Assembly (NCBI GenBank): GCA_023375785.1
Contig: SZWC01001518.1
Coordinates: 134,793 to 198,792, forward strand
Source of the DNA: Penium margaritaceum
Lineage: Eukaryota > Streptophyta > Zygnematophyceae > Desmidiales > Peniaceae
Length of the DNA stretch: 64,000 bases
Direction of reading: 5' to 3'
Positions 45,566 to 58,300 of this stretch are shown here, one piece after another; within the stretch, counting starts at the first letter, position 1, and each line of letters opens with the position of its first letter. The notes under the pieces were generated by a model, which ran no database searches, was not told where the DNA came from, and worked only from the letters and a program-made list of their open reading frames with translations. The position numbers and the translations under genes were made by a program.

Positions 45566-47196
45566 CAGGAAACTGCAAGCGATATAAGATGAAGAAGAGA
45601 AGCTGACAGTGGCCATGAAAGTGTTGACGAAGTTGTAGACTGCTGTCGAGAGTGTGACGTCACATATGGTAGAAAAAAACTTAGAGCACAGCGCTGAGGA
45701 GCAGGAGATACAAAGTACTCCTGATGATCAACCAACAATACGTGTGGACATAGCACCACAGGTGCATGTGAGATGATAGGATGGAGTGGTATGTCACAAC
45801 AACCGAGGCGTGGGCAAGAGTTGTAGCACCAAGATGTGGGTACAAAGAGATGGAGGAGCGATGCTTAAAGGTGGGCGCAATGCATGCAAGCACAAGCCCT
45901 AATGAAAGAGAAAATACCACCATCGAGAAGGCGAGTGCAAGGAACAAAGACAGGAGAAGGCTGCAACACCAAGGAGCAAACAAGGTAGCGAGTCGAGTCT
46001 CACCTACCAAGAGTGGGCAAACTGATGAGGGAGGAATAAAGGGATGAGGCCGCAACCAAGAAGGCGGCTGAGTAGAGAGGAATGAGGTAAAGCTGCAACT
46101 AGTAAGGCGGATAAAGAGACAAGACCACCAGAACAAAGGAATGCCGCCGCCCGAAGGCAGGCAAAGGATAGAAGAGAACATTATGAGATTATTAGGTTAT
46201 GGGAACAAGCACATACAAGATGCTAGGTACTATAGACACTAGGCTAGACTAGAAGCTACTATTATGGTGGGCAGTACGACAGGTAATATTACAAGCAGGT
46301 CAATGTTGATGTTGTCGGTGCTGAGTGCGGAGTTGCGCAACAAATCAGTTCTATTCTTTGACGGTGTTCGTTGATGGAGGCAGACTGATTGTTGGGCATT
46401 ACCCTACTAGACAATGGACGCAATCATGTCTTCACACACTCTTAAACTTTGTATTTGAAAATCTAGACTTTTCGCTCGTGCGGCATGCATGGTCAAGCCG
46501 TCCACATTTGACTGAAGCGATCGACACTTGTAGTCGATTGGACCGAATCTGACGAGCGCAGAAGATCCAATGGCTTGGATCATCTGTGTCAATCACTGGC
46601 AGATGCTCTTGGCTTTTCTTGCTGTCACGTGAAGTTCGCATTTTGCACTTGAATTTTCGCATGTTAGACTGGCAACGAAATGTCCTTGTACCCAATGGAA
46701 ACTTTAAAAGCATGTTTTTTTCCACAAGAAGACACCTTGTATTCGTGAACCCGATATGTATGGTAGAAAAAAAACAAAAATGTTTTAGGAATTCGACATG
46801 AAAAATAGAATTCATTTGGTGATTGTAATAAATTCATAAAAAACATTCTTTTTTTCAAATCCAACGTTCCCAAAAATCTTAATATTGAATTTAATAATCA
46901 GTAGGATATGAAGTTTTGCGGGGACCGCGCCGTCCATTAGTGTTTTTGCCGATCGTTCTCGTTGGCGGTTGACGCCAATGGTCGTTTGGTGACGAGCGAC
47001 GATGATCGCCAGTCATCGGTTTGTTGGGGCGAGTGAACCGTTGTTTCTGTTCAGGCTTGAAGGTTATCCTGATCTCATCATATAATTTTTCCGCTTCCTC
47101 CCCTATGCGTACATGGGCAATATTTCCATGAACCTTGTTGGTAGGCGTGCCTTGTTAGTATTGGCATTCATTGCTTACACATAATGTTGTCAGAAG
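45566..47196 (-). repeat. 5' LTR of the non-autonomous LTR element, with insertion
   Basis: About 1.63 kb, homologous to 42664-43772 but about 0.5 kb longer because of an unshared stretch at about 46389-46910. It ends AGAAGACA. The two LTRs differ at many positions by eye, so the insertion is not recent. Confidence 0.7.
46389..46910. other. ~0.5-kb insertion unique to one LTR
   Basis: This stretch is present in the 5' LTR and absent from the 3' LTR. It is more AT-rich toward its right end. No terminal inverted repeat or coding domain was recognised. It could be a small non-autonomous element, or conversely a deletion from the other LTR. Confidence 0.5.
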
Positions 47197-47285
47197 ACAT
47201 TGAATTTCGTAGAGATCAGTTACGAGAAGAGAGGGTAAAGTTTTTTTAACGCTGGTTAGCACTTTATAACTACATATTTCAACAC

Positions 47286-47435
47286 ATGCAAATGGGACAA
47301 GACAGTTTGAGTGAGGCCAGCCAATTTCAGGCAGAGTTGATGGACTTGCTGCAGGCTGACTTTGATAGGCCCGAAGAGTGTGCCGTCGCATTTAGCGAAC
47401 ATGCTTTCATCAACGGTAGAATGTGGGAATGGTAG
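47286..47435 (+). CDS. Possible small coding exon, unknown
   Basis: A 49-codon frame, MQMGQDSLSEASQFQAELM and so on to HAFINGRMWEW, with protein-like composition (acidic, amphipathic). After the stop the same frame continues with EDLDKVIDALSCLIS. It lies between the LTR element and MULE-3 and is convergent with the MULE-3 transposase, the place where MULE-1 and MULE-2 keep their accessory gene. I see no PSPRP or WEPW motif, so homology is not supported. It may be a chance frame. Confidence 0.25.
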   Translation: MQMGQDSLSEASQFQAELMDLLQADFDRPEECAVAFSEHAFINGRMWEW

Positions 47436-48202
47436 GAGGATTTGGACAAAGTTATTGATGCATTAAGTTGTTTGATATCCTAGGATGCTAGTCTGGATAG
47501 GAGAGAGATCGTATTGGTTATGATGGAGCGTCGGTTACTGTTGTCAATGTTGTAACAATTGTGCCATTCTTAATCAATAACTACCTGCATTGTGCGGTTT
47601 CATCTTAAAAAAAAATCATTGTACAACTGTTTATTAACAATGATGGTCATCTTGCCGCTTTCATTTATGGGTTTTTACTTTCTTGCTTTCTCGCCTTCAT
47701 TCAAGAAGTTCATTATTTTCCAACATGTACTAGAGTTGTTATGTGTTCAGAAGTGAGACTAGCATACAATAGAGGGTACACTGCTGTCCGTCGATCAGCT
47801 TCTATGCCTCTGTTGTTATATGTTGTAAGACGAGAATACTATGAGCATTTGAAAACATTGTTAAGTACATGCTTAAGTATTCTTCCTCAGTTCAAGACCT
47901 TGTATACTTTGCGAAAGCCTTAAGTGCATGTCACTAAAGTTTGTTGTCGTACACAAAATATGTACAATTGCTATTAAAATTTGTTCTCCGAGACAAAGTA
48001 TGAATGTTGAGTGTAATTTACTCATTGTCTTTAGGGGTACACGAGTTTACTTCACGAAAAATTTCTGCAATAGTATGCCTTACTAGATCTTTCAGACATA
48101 CATTCTCCAACATATGAAAGTGAAATATGTGAACACAAACAACATCATTCTTAAAAAATCCACAGAACAAACAACTACTCATCCAGAACCTGTCTAGCAA
48201 AC
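47436..48202. other. No gene seen
   Basis: AT-rich spacer downstream of the MULE-3 transposase. No Cys-rich segment like those of MULE-1 and MULE-2 was found. Confidence 0.4.
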
Positions 48203-50392
48203 TACACGATAACTTCCTCCATCTTGTCATTGTCCTCATTATCCGCAAGAGCATCATCACTATCCTCGCTAACATCCTCATCCTCACTCTCAAAGCGTAA
48301 ATCCACAAGTTCACCATGAGCCATCTCAACGGCTCATGCTGTAGCCAGCGCCAATGGACTTGGCTTTGCTACGTTTTGTGAAAATCGCATGGCATGGCCC
48401 CTCTGACCGCATCAACGACATATGACGTTTGACCGTCATCGTGCGTTGCCTTGATTTCAGAATGACTGTGTTTTCCCTAGGCCTCAATGGTTGGGAGGCG
48501 GGTTCTGGTCACCTTCAACATATTGGAGAGTGCGTAGTGACACACTCAACATTGGGCGCTTGTACGTGCAACAAAGCTTGTCAACTGTGAGAGATGGGTC
48601 ACATAAATCCTCCACGTTGTGACCAATGTACAACAACAATGCAAGGGCATGCACACACGATACACCCATCTCTTGGAACACCCCAGAAGTGCAAGTACAA
48701 CGTACACAATTGACTGTACATGGCACTTCACTGCGAGGTCCACGAACACTTCCCGTCCACGGCCCACTTTGCACAACAACGTACTCTACAGAATCACAGA
48801 TGGCACTCACAACAAGCTTATACGGCTTGTCAGCTAAGACATTCTGTTCACCCACAATTGACTCTGTGCGACTAACAAACGTGCGCTAAGTGCATGGTCA
48901 CGATGAGTAAAAGAAATACAGCGGGTATGCATGACGAGCTTCACTGATGTGTGATTTCAGGCTCTCAGCAACGTTTCTTGTGGTATGACCCCCTGGGGAC
49001 AGCGGAAAATGCGGTGCACTCCAATTCTCCAGTGGAATGCCACCTTCACCACCCAGTCCAAGTATGGACTCAAGAGCTTCAATGTTGCACTGTGCCAATC
49101 TCCCCCTTTCTCTCTCCCCCTCCACATCAGTTTGTGCAAGTTCCAGTGCCCAAAATATTTCTGCTACTTCAGTGCCAAAGAGTTTTTTCAAATTCTCATG
49201 AATGTGGTAATAGTAGAATGCATGAGCAGCTGCCGGCATGCGTGCATCTATTACATTGCTCAAGCCATGTTCACGATCGGTAACAATGATAGACCCTCCC
49301 ACATCAACTAATGAATATGTAGCAACAAGCAATTGGAAAAACCAGTCCCACTCTTCCCCGTTTTCACCAGGCACCAGTGCCCGACACATTGGAAATTTGT
49401 GGTCATTTGCGTCAAAACACTATGTTATAAACTACACCTGACTGCACCCATTTCGCAAAAACGTGCCATCCATTGTGACAATCCACCGACAGTATTCAAA
49501 GGTAAAGCGTGAAGCACCCGACGCACAAAATTTCCTACGAAAGTGACGGGTGTGGTGTTTCTTAGCAAGGACAAAGGACACCGGATCCAGATCTTTTATT
49601 TGCATAGCATAAAGTAGTGAGATGGTATAGGAAGAGGAAGATACAATTTATTTTTGTACCAAATGATAACTATTGCCACTATGATACAATTCAAATTCAT
49701 GCTTATTAAAGAAGAGTCGCAAATTTACACGGAATGCGGCATATATTGTGAACAACATAGTCCACATGTCAACCTATTTGGAAAACGTCAACCAGCGTCC
49801 CAAAACAGGATAGACAACATTATAGCATGCCTCACCTCTCCACCAAGGATGGGGAAAAGTGCCCCAAACATGTCTCTGTCTTTCATGATCTCTTTGATGG
49901 CCCGCCGCTTTGCACAAATCATGACAGAGTACTCTGTCTGCTCCTCCATGCGTGCATATACCACTTGACGCTCGTGTCAACAGTGACATTGTTGCCCCAA
50001 GTCACGAATTTGGCAAACCACCCATGTAGCTATGCATGTTATGTTGTCACTAGAGGCTGATGGCTGACAGTTATGCCCATCAATGTACAATGTTACCTTC
50101 ACGTAACCTTCACGATGCTACCACCTTGCACTCAATGTCCAAGCGCATTCAACCTACGGGTAGTTGGCAATAAAAATGCCGATACGCCCGGGTTCACTCC
50201 TCTCCAACCGCAGCGAAAAGAGTTGACGAACGACATAATCCTCTATGGCCACCCTACACTATTGCATCGTCGCATAGCATTCACCCGGTGGAAATCAGGA
50301 TGGCTCATGCGATTCGGGCTCCGCTGTTTCAAGTTGCTCTTCGTAGAGTACGGGCACCGGTGGGGGCTCGTCGTTGAAAGAGCTTGATCATG
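48203..50392 (-). pseudogene. MULE-3 transposase (Mutator-like), degenerate
   Basis: Read from ~50392 down: MuDR DNA-binding region with broken frames (REGYVKVTLYIDGHNCQPSA, ~50120-50050); MEEQTEYSVMICAKRRAIKE and DMFGALFPILGGE ending at 49836, followed by an intron donor GTGAGG; the core with IVTMDGTFLRNG (first Asp, ~49475) and FDANDHKF; then an open stretch 49389-48898 with IIVTDREHGLSNV (second Asp), HIHENLKKLFG and GGHTTRNVAESLKSH; and 48855-48484 with an intact SWIM finger (CTC...SCVHALALLL). The tail ends acidic (ESEDEDVSEDSDDALADNE) at 48203. Stops lie near the first Asp and at 48896-48898. The intron position after LFP...E is the same as in MULE-1 and MULE-2. Its 5' end reaches the GACA array at ~50.49 kb. 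Confidence 0.8.
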
Positions 50393-50489
50393 GACAACAT
50401 GGGTAAGAAGAATGGAAAAGCCATGAAATCATTAAAAAGGGTTACAGCATGATGAAGAGGGCCTACATGCCAGCAGGCAGATTACACAG

Positions 50490-51695
50490 ATGACAGGCAG
50501 TAGACAGACAAAGAGAAGAAAGACAAAGAGAGACACCGGTAGATAGACAGACAGACACGTAGACAGACAAAAAGACGGACAGACAGACAGAAAGACATGT
50601 AGGCTGACAGATAGACAGAAAGACAACTTTACCAACAAATAGACAGAAAGACAGAAAAATAGACACACAGATAGACAGACTGACAGACAAACGTGTAGAC
50701 AGATAAGTAGACATGCTGACAGATAGGCAGACAGTCAGACAGTCAGAGAGATAGACAGACAGACAGCCAGACAGACAGACAAACAGGCAGACAGACAGGC
50801 AAACACATAGACAAATGGATAGACAGATAGTCAGACAGACAGATAGATACACAGATAGAAAGAGAGATAGACAGAGAGACAAGAAAAAAAATAGACAGGC
50901 TGACAAAAAGAATAGGTAGATAGACAAGCAGATAGACAGGTAGGCAGACAAACAAATAGACAAAGAGATAGGCAAGCAGATAGACATGGAAGTAGACAGA
51001 GACATAGATAAACAGACAGATAGAAAAACAGATGGACAAACAGTTAGGCAGACAGATAGACGGATAAAAAGATAGACGGACAGACAGACAGANNNNNNNN
51101 NNNNNNNNNNNNNNNNNNNNNNNNNNNNNNNNNNNNNNNNNNNAGACAGAGAGACAAGAAAAAAAATAGACAGGCTGACAAAAAGAATAGGTAGATAGAC
51201 AAGCAGATAGACAGGTAGGCAGACAAACAAATAGACAAAGAGATAGGCAAGCAGATAGACATGGAAGTAGACAGAGACATAGATAAACAGACAGATAGAA
51301 AAACAGATGGACAAACAGTTAGGCAGACAGATAGACGGATAAAAAGATAGACGGACAGACAGACAGACAGACAGGTAGAAAGACAAGTGGAAAGACATGG
51401 AGAAAGACAGGCACACACTTAGACAGGTACATGGAATAACAAATAGATAGACAGGCAGATAGATAGATAAACTGACTAACTCACTGATAGAAAGGCAGGC
51501 AAAAAGACAGACTTACTAACAAACATGTAGATATACAGGCAGAAAGATAGAGAGATAAACAAATAGACAGGCAAGCAGACAGACACGTAGGCAAATAGAC
51601 AGACAGACAAATAGACAGATAGATAGAAAGACAGAAAGACAGACACACACGTATACAGACAGATTGAAACACAGACATGCAAACAGGTGGACAAA
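50490..51695. repeat. Third GACA/GATA array, with 51-N gap and false duplication
   Basis: Same word family and strand as 35771-37828. Ns occupy 51093-51143. Positions 50869-51092 and 51144-51367 (224 bp) read the same, again the mark of an unmerged contig overlap. The true array is therefore shorter than shown, or of unknown length if the repeat collapsed. Confidence 0.9.
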
Positions 51696-52300
51696 TACAG
51701 TCCAAGCAGTGTTTTCTGATGGAATTCTATGACATTTGGCATCGTGACAATTGGAAAACATTGTACATGGTGTCAAAATAACAAAAAACAACATTAGAAA
51801 TAATTGGAAGAAAACAACCAAGGCCAAACAACTTGAAAGACGACATAATAACTACTGTGCAAACATGAATTGGTGGAATCTGTTTACCGGAACCTCCATC
51901 TTTGTCTACATTTCCTAACGGTGAATGCAAAATATGTGCACATAATATTTATACATTGATAGTTTCCAGTGAAGTTGGAAATAGAAATCATTTAAAAATG
52001 ACCACGTACACCACGGGGTACGTCGTGCCTACCACTCAAACGACGGGGCTTCCTGTGTTCTACTTTTACAAGTCGGGGCTCATCGTGGTCTACATTCTCG
52101 ATGCGGAGCGGATGAAGCTCAAAATATGTGAGATGTGGATAACACTTTCATACGGGTGCAATGCAATACATCGTAACTCTGCCATCTCGGTCCATGTCCT
52201 TGACTTCTCCATCGTATCTCACAAACAAATTCACCTCAGTCGATCAGCACTGGACCCTGTTCGAACAACTGACCAAGGTCATGAAGATTGTTAGACACAT
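51696..52300. other. No gene recognised
   Basis: A 130-codon plus-strand frame at 51902-52294 has no recognisable motif. It is the transition between satellite and the AT-rich block. Confidence 0.35.
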
Positions 52301-55300
52301 GACCGATGCTGAGGTAACGTAGGTTAAAGGACAGTTTTGTAGGTCTTGCCATGCCAAGCATACCCTAATGAAGGATGAAAAACTCCACTCAAATAAACAC
52401 ATTCAAGTGAAAATTAAGTCGGTTTCTATATGAAGGTTTGAATTGACTTAACATACGGGGCAAAAATCATATAATAGAAAGAAGAAAATATGTATTGTAA
52501 ACATAAAACATTTAAAGTTTACACTACATTAGAAGATGATAATCAATTGCTTTTTATGAAACAAAACGACTATTATTGAAGGCATAGAAAAACATTGAAG
52601 AATGTTGGGGTGGCACCTAAAGTAAAATTTGATAACAAATTTTATAAAAAATCCATGGGGAACAATGTTATCATGGTACAAACTGGTTGGAAAGATTTTC
52701 TCAATGAAACCAATACAAGTTGAGGGCTAGATTTTTTTAAATGTTTTTTAATGAGACCCAAACGTGAGAGGAGGGTTTCCCTTAGGAGTTAACTTGAATG
52801 AACTAAACATCTTATATGTGGAACGTTCAAAACTTAAGTTAGTGTGAAAATTGAATAATGAATAATTCCAATCTTTTATTCATTAAATTTTGAAGTACAT
52901 AGTTTTGGCTTAAGTTGACTCTGTACATACTTATATACGAAGAGACAGTTCCTCCATGTTGGATATTTCAACTACTCTCAATCCTTAAATGAAAAGGAGG
53001 GACAATAATAGAATAGAAGCGACGTGATTTTAAAGCATAAATGATGAGTTATTGAATTAATTTGGATAGACCAATGGCAAACCACACTACACAGTGAAGA
53101 TCATTAACAAGAAATTATTAGGAATTATCACACACATATATCTTATTTTTGAATATAATCTATAAAGTACATGGATTCTACTTCAATTCCAAGTCCATGT
53201 AGACAAAATATGACAAATAAGAAATTGTAGGCAAAATAAAATACATTATAAGGATCCTAAAATGAATAAAACTCAAATTACAAACATTCATGAGAAAACG
53301 TTTCTATTTACATAAATTATGATGATTTTCATGCAAATTTACTTCAACATAAAAATCATTCATACATTACTTAAATACCGAGTATATCGTGAATGTATTA
53401 GTTTTATGAAAACATGAAATTCATTTCCTTTAATAATTAAGTAGAATCTTGTTTTCTAAGCACTATAATTGATGATCATTCATGAAAAATATTGTTTAGG
53501 TTTTTATAACTAAATAATCACATATAAGAAGTAATTTAGATATGATGTAGTTATTTTTGAATATTATAACAAAAATCGGAAATAAATGCCTTTTCACATT
53601 GAAATCGATAGGCTAGACTGTTTAAATTTTATAAATAGCAAAATAATAAACGTGTGATAAAAATCAATGTGGGTATGGTTTTAGAATTTTTTCATCATTG
53701 ATGGAGATTGGAATCAGTTGTAAATAATGCAATAAAACTTTAATAAGAACTAATTTGGATGTTTGAAAAATTACATGATTAAAGTAATCAAAGTGATATG
53801 AATTCTACAAATAATAGTTATTCTATTTATATTACAATATAACAAGTATAATATATTCATAACCTTGCCTATAATCAGATGATTAATATTTTATACAGTT
53901 GTTAATTCAATAATTTTATAAACCTACGTGGAAGAAATAGGTGAAACATATGCGTTAATAATGGAGGAATACAATTGTAGTCAACGGAGGGATGAAATAA
54001 TAAGCAAATTTATCTTTGTGAAAAGAAACACATGATCAAATTAGTTTTTGATAATCGTGTGACTAAGATATGGTGATAATCATTTAAACATATAAAGTTC
54101 TTGTAATAATGTGCATATTCCATAATGCCAAAAAAAATTCTCACAGAGGGAGAAGTTGTAAATCAAATTTCAGTGTGTTTTGGAATCAGCTTGGAAAACC
54201 ATTCAGGTACATGAAAATTATATTTTCAATTGAAGGAAAACCGTTTTTCATCTGTTGAAGTTTGAATAATTTGTATTGAAGACGTTGAATGCATTATCTG
54301 AATGAGATAATGATTTCAACTTGAGAAATGTCAAAATTTCAGGTGAAGAATGGTGTTGGAATAAGCATATTGAATACGTCAACATTTTCAAAATAAAAAA
54401 TAATAATTTTGCATCAAAATTATATATTTTTGGATTTATACTCTATAATTAATAATGAAATTGAGCGGATAAAAATAATTGTAACTTAATAATGTACAAA
54501 ACATCATTTAAATAATTAGACCTTGAATATAGTAACGTTTTAAAAATGGAACATTGTGAGGCATATAAATAAGTTAATGAAGTTTTAGTGCCAAACATTG
54601 TTTAAAAATATTTTTAGATGTTGTGTAAAAATTGATTCCTAAATATATTTTTTACCTTATCTACCTTCCTAGGCACAAAAAGTGAAAATGTTCCATAAAT
54701 AAATAATTCTATTATAAAGATTTATTTAACCTCAACCATGTTTAAGAAATTACATTTTAAGATCTTTAAATATGCATGTTAATCAACATCCTAATCTGAA
54801 AATTGCAAAAAAACCTCTACAAAAATAACATTTCTAGGTTAAGAATGATAACAAGGTGTGAACGTTTTCCTTTGTGTACTTTCCTTTGTACATGTTATGT
54901 AGAATTANGATGTTAATGTTTAATCTAGAAAGTGATGGTGAAAAATACTAGCCAAAGGAAAGATATTGTGCTGTATCACGTAGGAAAATGTTTGATAAGA
55001 AGAGGAATGTGAGAAGTGCAATGTATCATAACGTTTTTTCATGAGAATTTGATATGATGATCCACATGTATGTAAAAGGAGTAAATCAAGTATTTTCCCC
55101 CAATGTTCATATCGTCTACCCAAATTGTGACACGTTACATATCCTCGTCTCTCTCCCCTTTGAATGTTTACACTAAGTTGCCAATGTGTTTTTTTAATAT
55201 TTACTAGTAAGATTTGATACACGAGTCAGCCATATATCAGTTCTCAAATACTTTATTGTGGAGTATTTTGACCGTTTCATTGGTTTAAATGATACATTAT

Positions 55301-58300
55301 GATGAGGATAAAAGTCTTTAATCTATATGCGGTTCTAAAGATGGCAAAATCATTGATGTGAACATTTCCTCAACATTGGCCTTCCCCGTTTGTAATTTAA
55401 GGTTCCTAGTTCTTATACATGTGTTATGCAATCGATGGGAGCTGGAAATATATGTAAATGATAAAGACTAACACTTAGTGAGTGTTTCTGTTGTGGTATG
55501 GATAAATTGTTTTCTATGGTTTGAAATGAAAAAATTGGTGCCTTTTCTTGTTTTATTTGGAACAAATCTTCAACATTTCATAGAATTGGATGATCTATAT
55601 ATTAAGCAGCACAATGCATGTATGTATATGTGTCACTTTATGCTAAGGGAAAGCCCGTTTTTTAAAGGGATGAATGAACCAAGTATCTCATATAAAAATG
55701 TCTTTTCTCACTCAATTCAAGTGTGTGAGGAAAGAATTCACTTCAATTTTTAGTATGTGAAGATTTAGGAATCAAAGGAAAAAACATTAAAATAAAGTTT
55801 TTCCAATTTTACACTTACTGAACCATCCTTAGGTAGCAAGACATGATAAAATAAAGGATTTTAAGATGTAATATTCATGAATATATGGAACTTTTGATGG
55901 AAGGAGAGGTGACTATGTTTTCATGAGACTTATAGATGGATGATGTTGACCCCTTATGTGAGGGGCCATGTGTGTGTTGTATGTGCTTCATCATTTTGAC
56001 CTTATATCAAATGTTTATATAAAATTTAGGATACTCCATGCCTTATAGCTCAGTCTCTCAATCTCAATTCTACAGACAAGGCATTTACTATGCCACATCG
56101 TCTCTTGTTTCACCCTCTTCAACATATGTTGAATTCATCCAATTATTCATGTCCCCTCAAGGTGAAATAACTCGCCCCTCCACTTATTTTGATGTTTGTT
56201 CTTAGCTCAGTATCCAATTTCTATTTAGCATCACCTCTACTTTGTCAAGCTCTGTGGTTTTTTGTTTTCACCTTCATCTTTGTCAGCTACGTCATCCCTC
56301 TCCCCCTCTTGATTCCTCTTTTCTCCAATTTGCTTACCCTTCCCCCTACGTCCTCCCTTTTGTCTCCCATTTGGCCCAACTTCTCTTTCTTCTCCCCTTA
56401 TCTATTCGCAAACCCTCTGTCTTCCCGTATTCCTGAATGTTGAATTCTCAAATTTCTTTACTATTCTTCTCCCCTCCTCCATCGCCTCTCTTAGCCTCTC
56501 TCCACCCTCCACTTTGCCCTTCCCACCCGCTTTGACCAGTGTCCTCAGGTTTTATAACCTCATGTCTTCACGAATTTTGTATAGAAGATTGGGGGGGCAT
56601 AATTTGACGATTGGGGATGTATGGCTTTTGCCATGTAATAAAAAGCTAATGTTAGATAATGTACATAATAAGGGAGATTGTGGAAACAATTTCAAAACCA
56701 AAAATAGGCATGTATCCTGATTTGTGGCCTTGTGGAGCCAAAAAGAACAAACATGGATTTTGTGAGAGAAATTATAAGAACTACATTTCTATTAGACTCA
56801 TTCTAGAGTCCCTAGAATGCACAAGAATATGCCCATTCGTTTGAACGATCTTCTTTCCAAGGCATTTTAGTTCTTCTATAGGCTAAGCTTTTCTGTTAGA
56901 CACAAGATAAAGATGCCAATGTTTATGAAATTTTACAAGACAAACTTTGGAAGAAATTTTCCCATGCCAAGACCTTGATGTACGATTCCAGACTTGTAAA
57001 AACCTAAAGGAAAACTAAAGAAGATATAATGCGGGGAAGGATTAGTTCACATCACAAGAATACAAAAATCAAATATGGAAGTACTACGTATAAGTGTCGT
57101 AGCATAATGCGTTGAGTGGAAATGCTCTGATTTATGTAAGATCCAAGATTTGCGCATTGTCCTACTACGGTTCTAGCCTTGTACGAAGAGTCTTTGTGTA
57201 TCTTTTAGGTGATTTCATCATTCTTATGATAGCAATACTTGTATTGGTTTGTGTAACTAAATGATTAAAAATATAGATGATAACTCACATGTTTTGAATT
57301 GAAAGCCATTTACTTGATTTCGTGTCTAGTAATAGATCTTTCCCTATAGAAATAAGATGAAGTAATCTCCTCAAACTATGGGAACAAAAAATGTTTGAAA
57401 CCAATCTTTGAACGTGGAGTATTCAAACACATCTAAATTGTCATATGATAAGGAGATAAATTGCGTTGCTAAGGTGTGCCCTCATTTAAAGCAAGTTGAA
57501 CAAGATGGTAGATTAACTAACATGCATACATTACAGGTTTTTTTTGTTGCGCTTGACATGTTCAATGATTTGTAGCCATACTCATCACCTAACAGTTGGT
57601 TGTGAAAACGTTGTATTGAGATTCCTTTCAAGGCAGAAATAATTGAATGGGTTTCCCACGCAATCATGGTAATTCTTCTTAGTTGACCAAAACTACATCT
57701 CTCTATTACTCGATGAAGTGTAAAAAGTATTACACATTTAGGCGCGTACAAGAATTGATGATGATAAAAAAATCTAGAATTTAGACTTCATGCAACACAT
57801 AATTCTATACAGCATATGTGGCCTTTAAAACAAGTTCGCCCTTGGGAAAATCACATTTTGTATAGAGGGTAAAAAACCGTCAACACCAGAGATGTATGAG
57901 AAATAAGTAGACGTTTTTTTATAATGTTTGTATGTAAAAATTTTGAGACAAGTTGTTCATTTCAAGGATTCTCCTCAAACAAAATGGGTGGAATTTAGTG
58001 TGAGGCTAGCACAACATAACATAAAGTGCTCCTTCGCATGTGTGCATGAAAAGAGAAAACTAAACATATTGAGATTTTGAGTCAATTTTGGCCAAGTGGG
58101 TCACGTTTTAAAGGTGAGGTTGGTGTAGAACTCCTTTCCTTGTTCAATTACAACTTTACGATGTTTTCAACATTCATACGTGACCAATGTGAGGCAAGGT
58201 GTCAATTCGCAATATACTCACAATTTAACTAGACTTTGAGTTCTGTGGACGAGGTTAGTACATGTAAACCTTTACAGAAAGGGTAGTCAATATCTTTCTT

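Noticed and set aside
50463-51742. Minus-strand frame of 317 codons across the N gap
   Set aside because: Satellite translation that also runs through Ns and a duplicated contig end.
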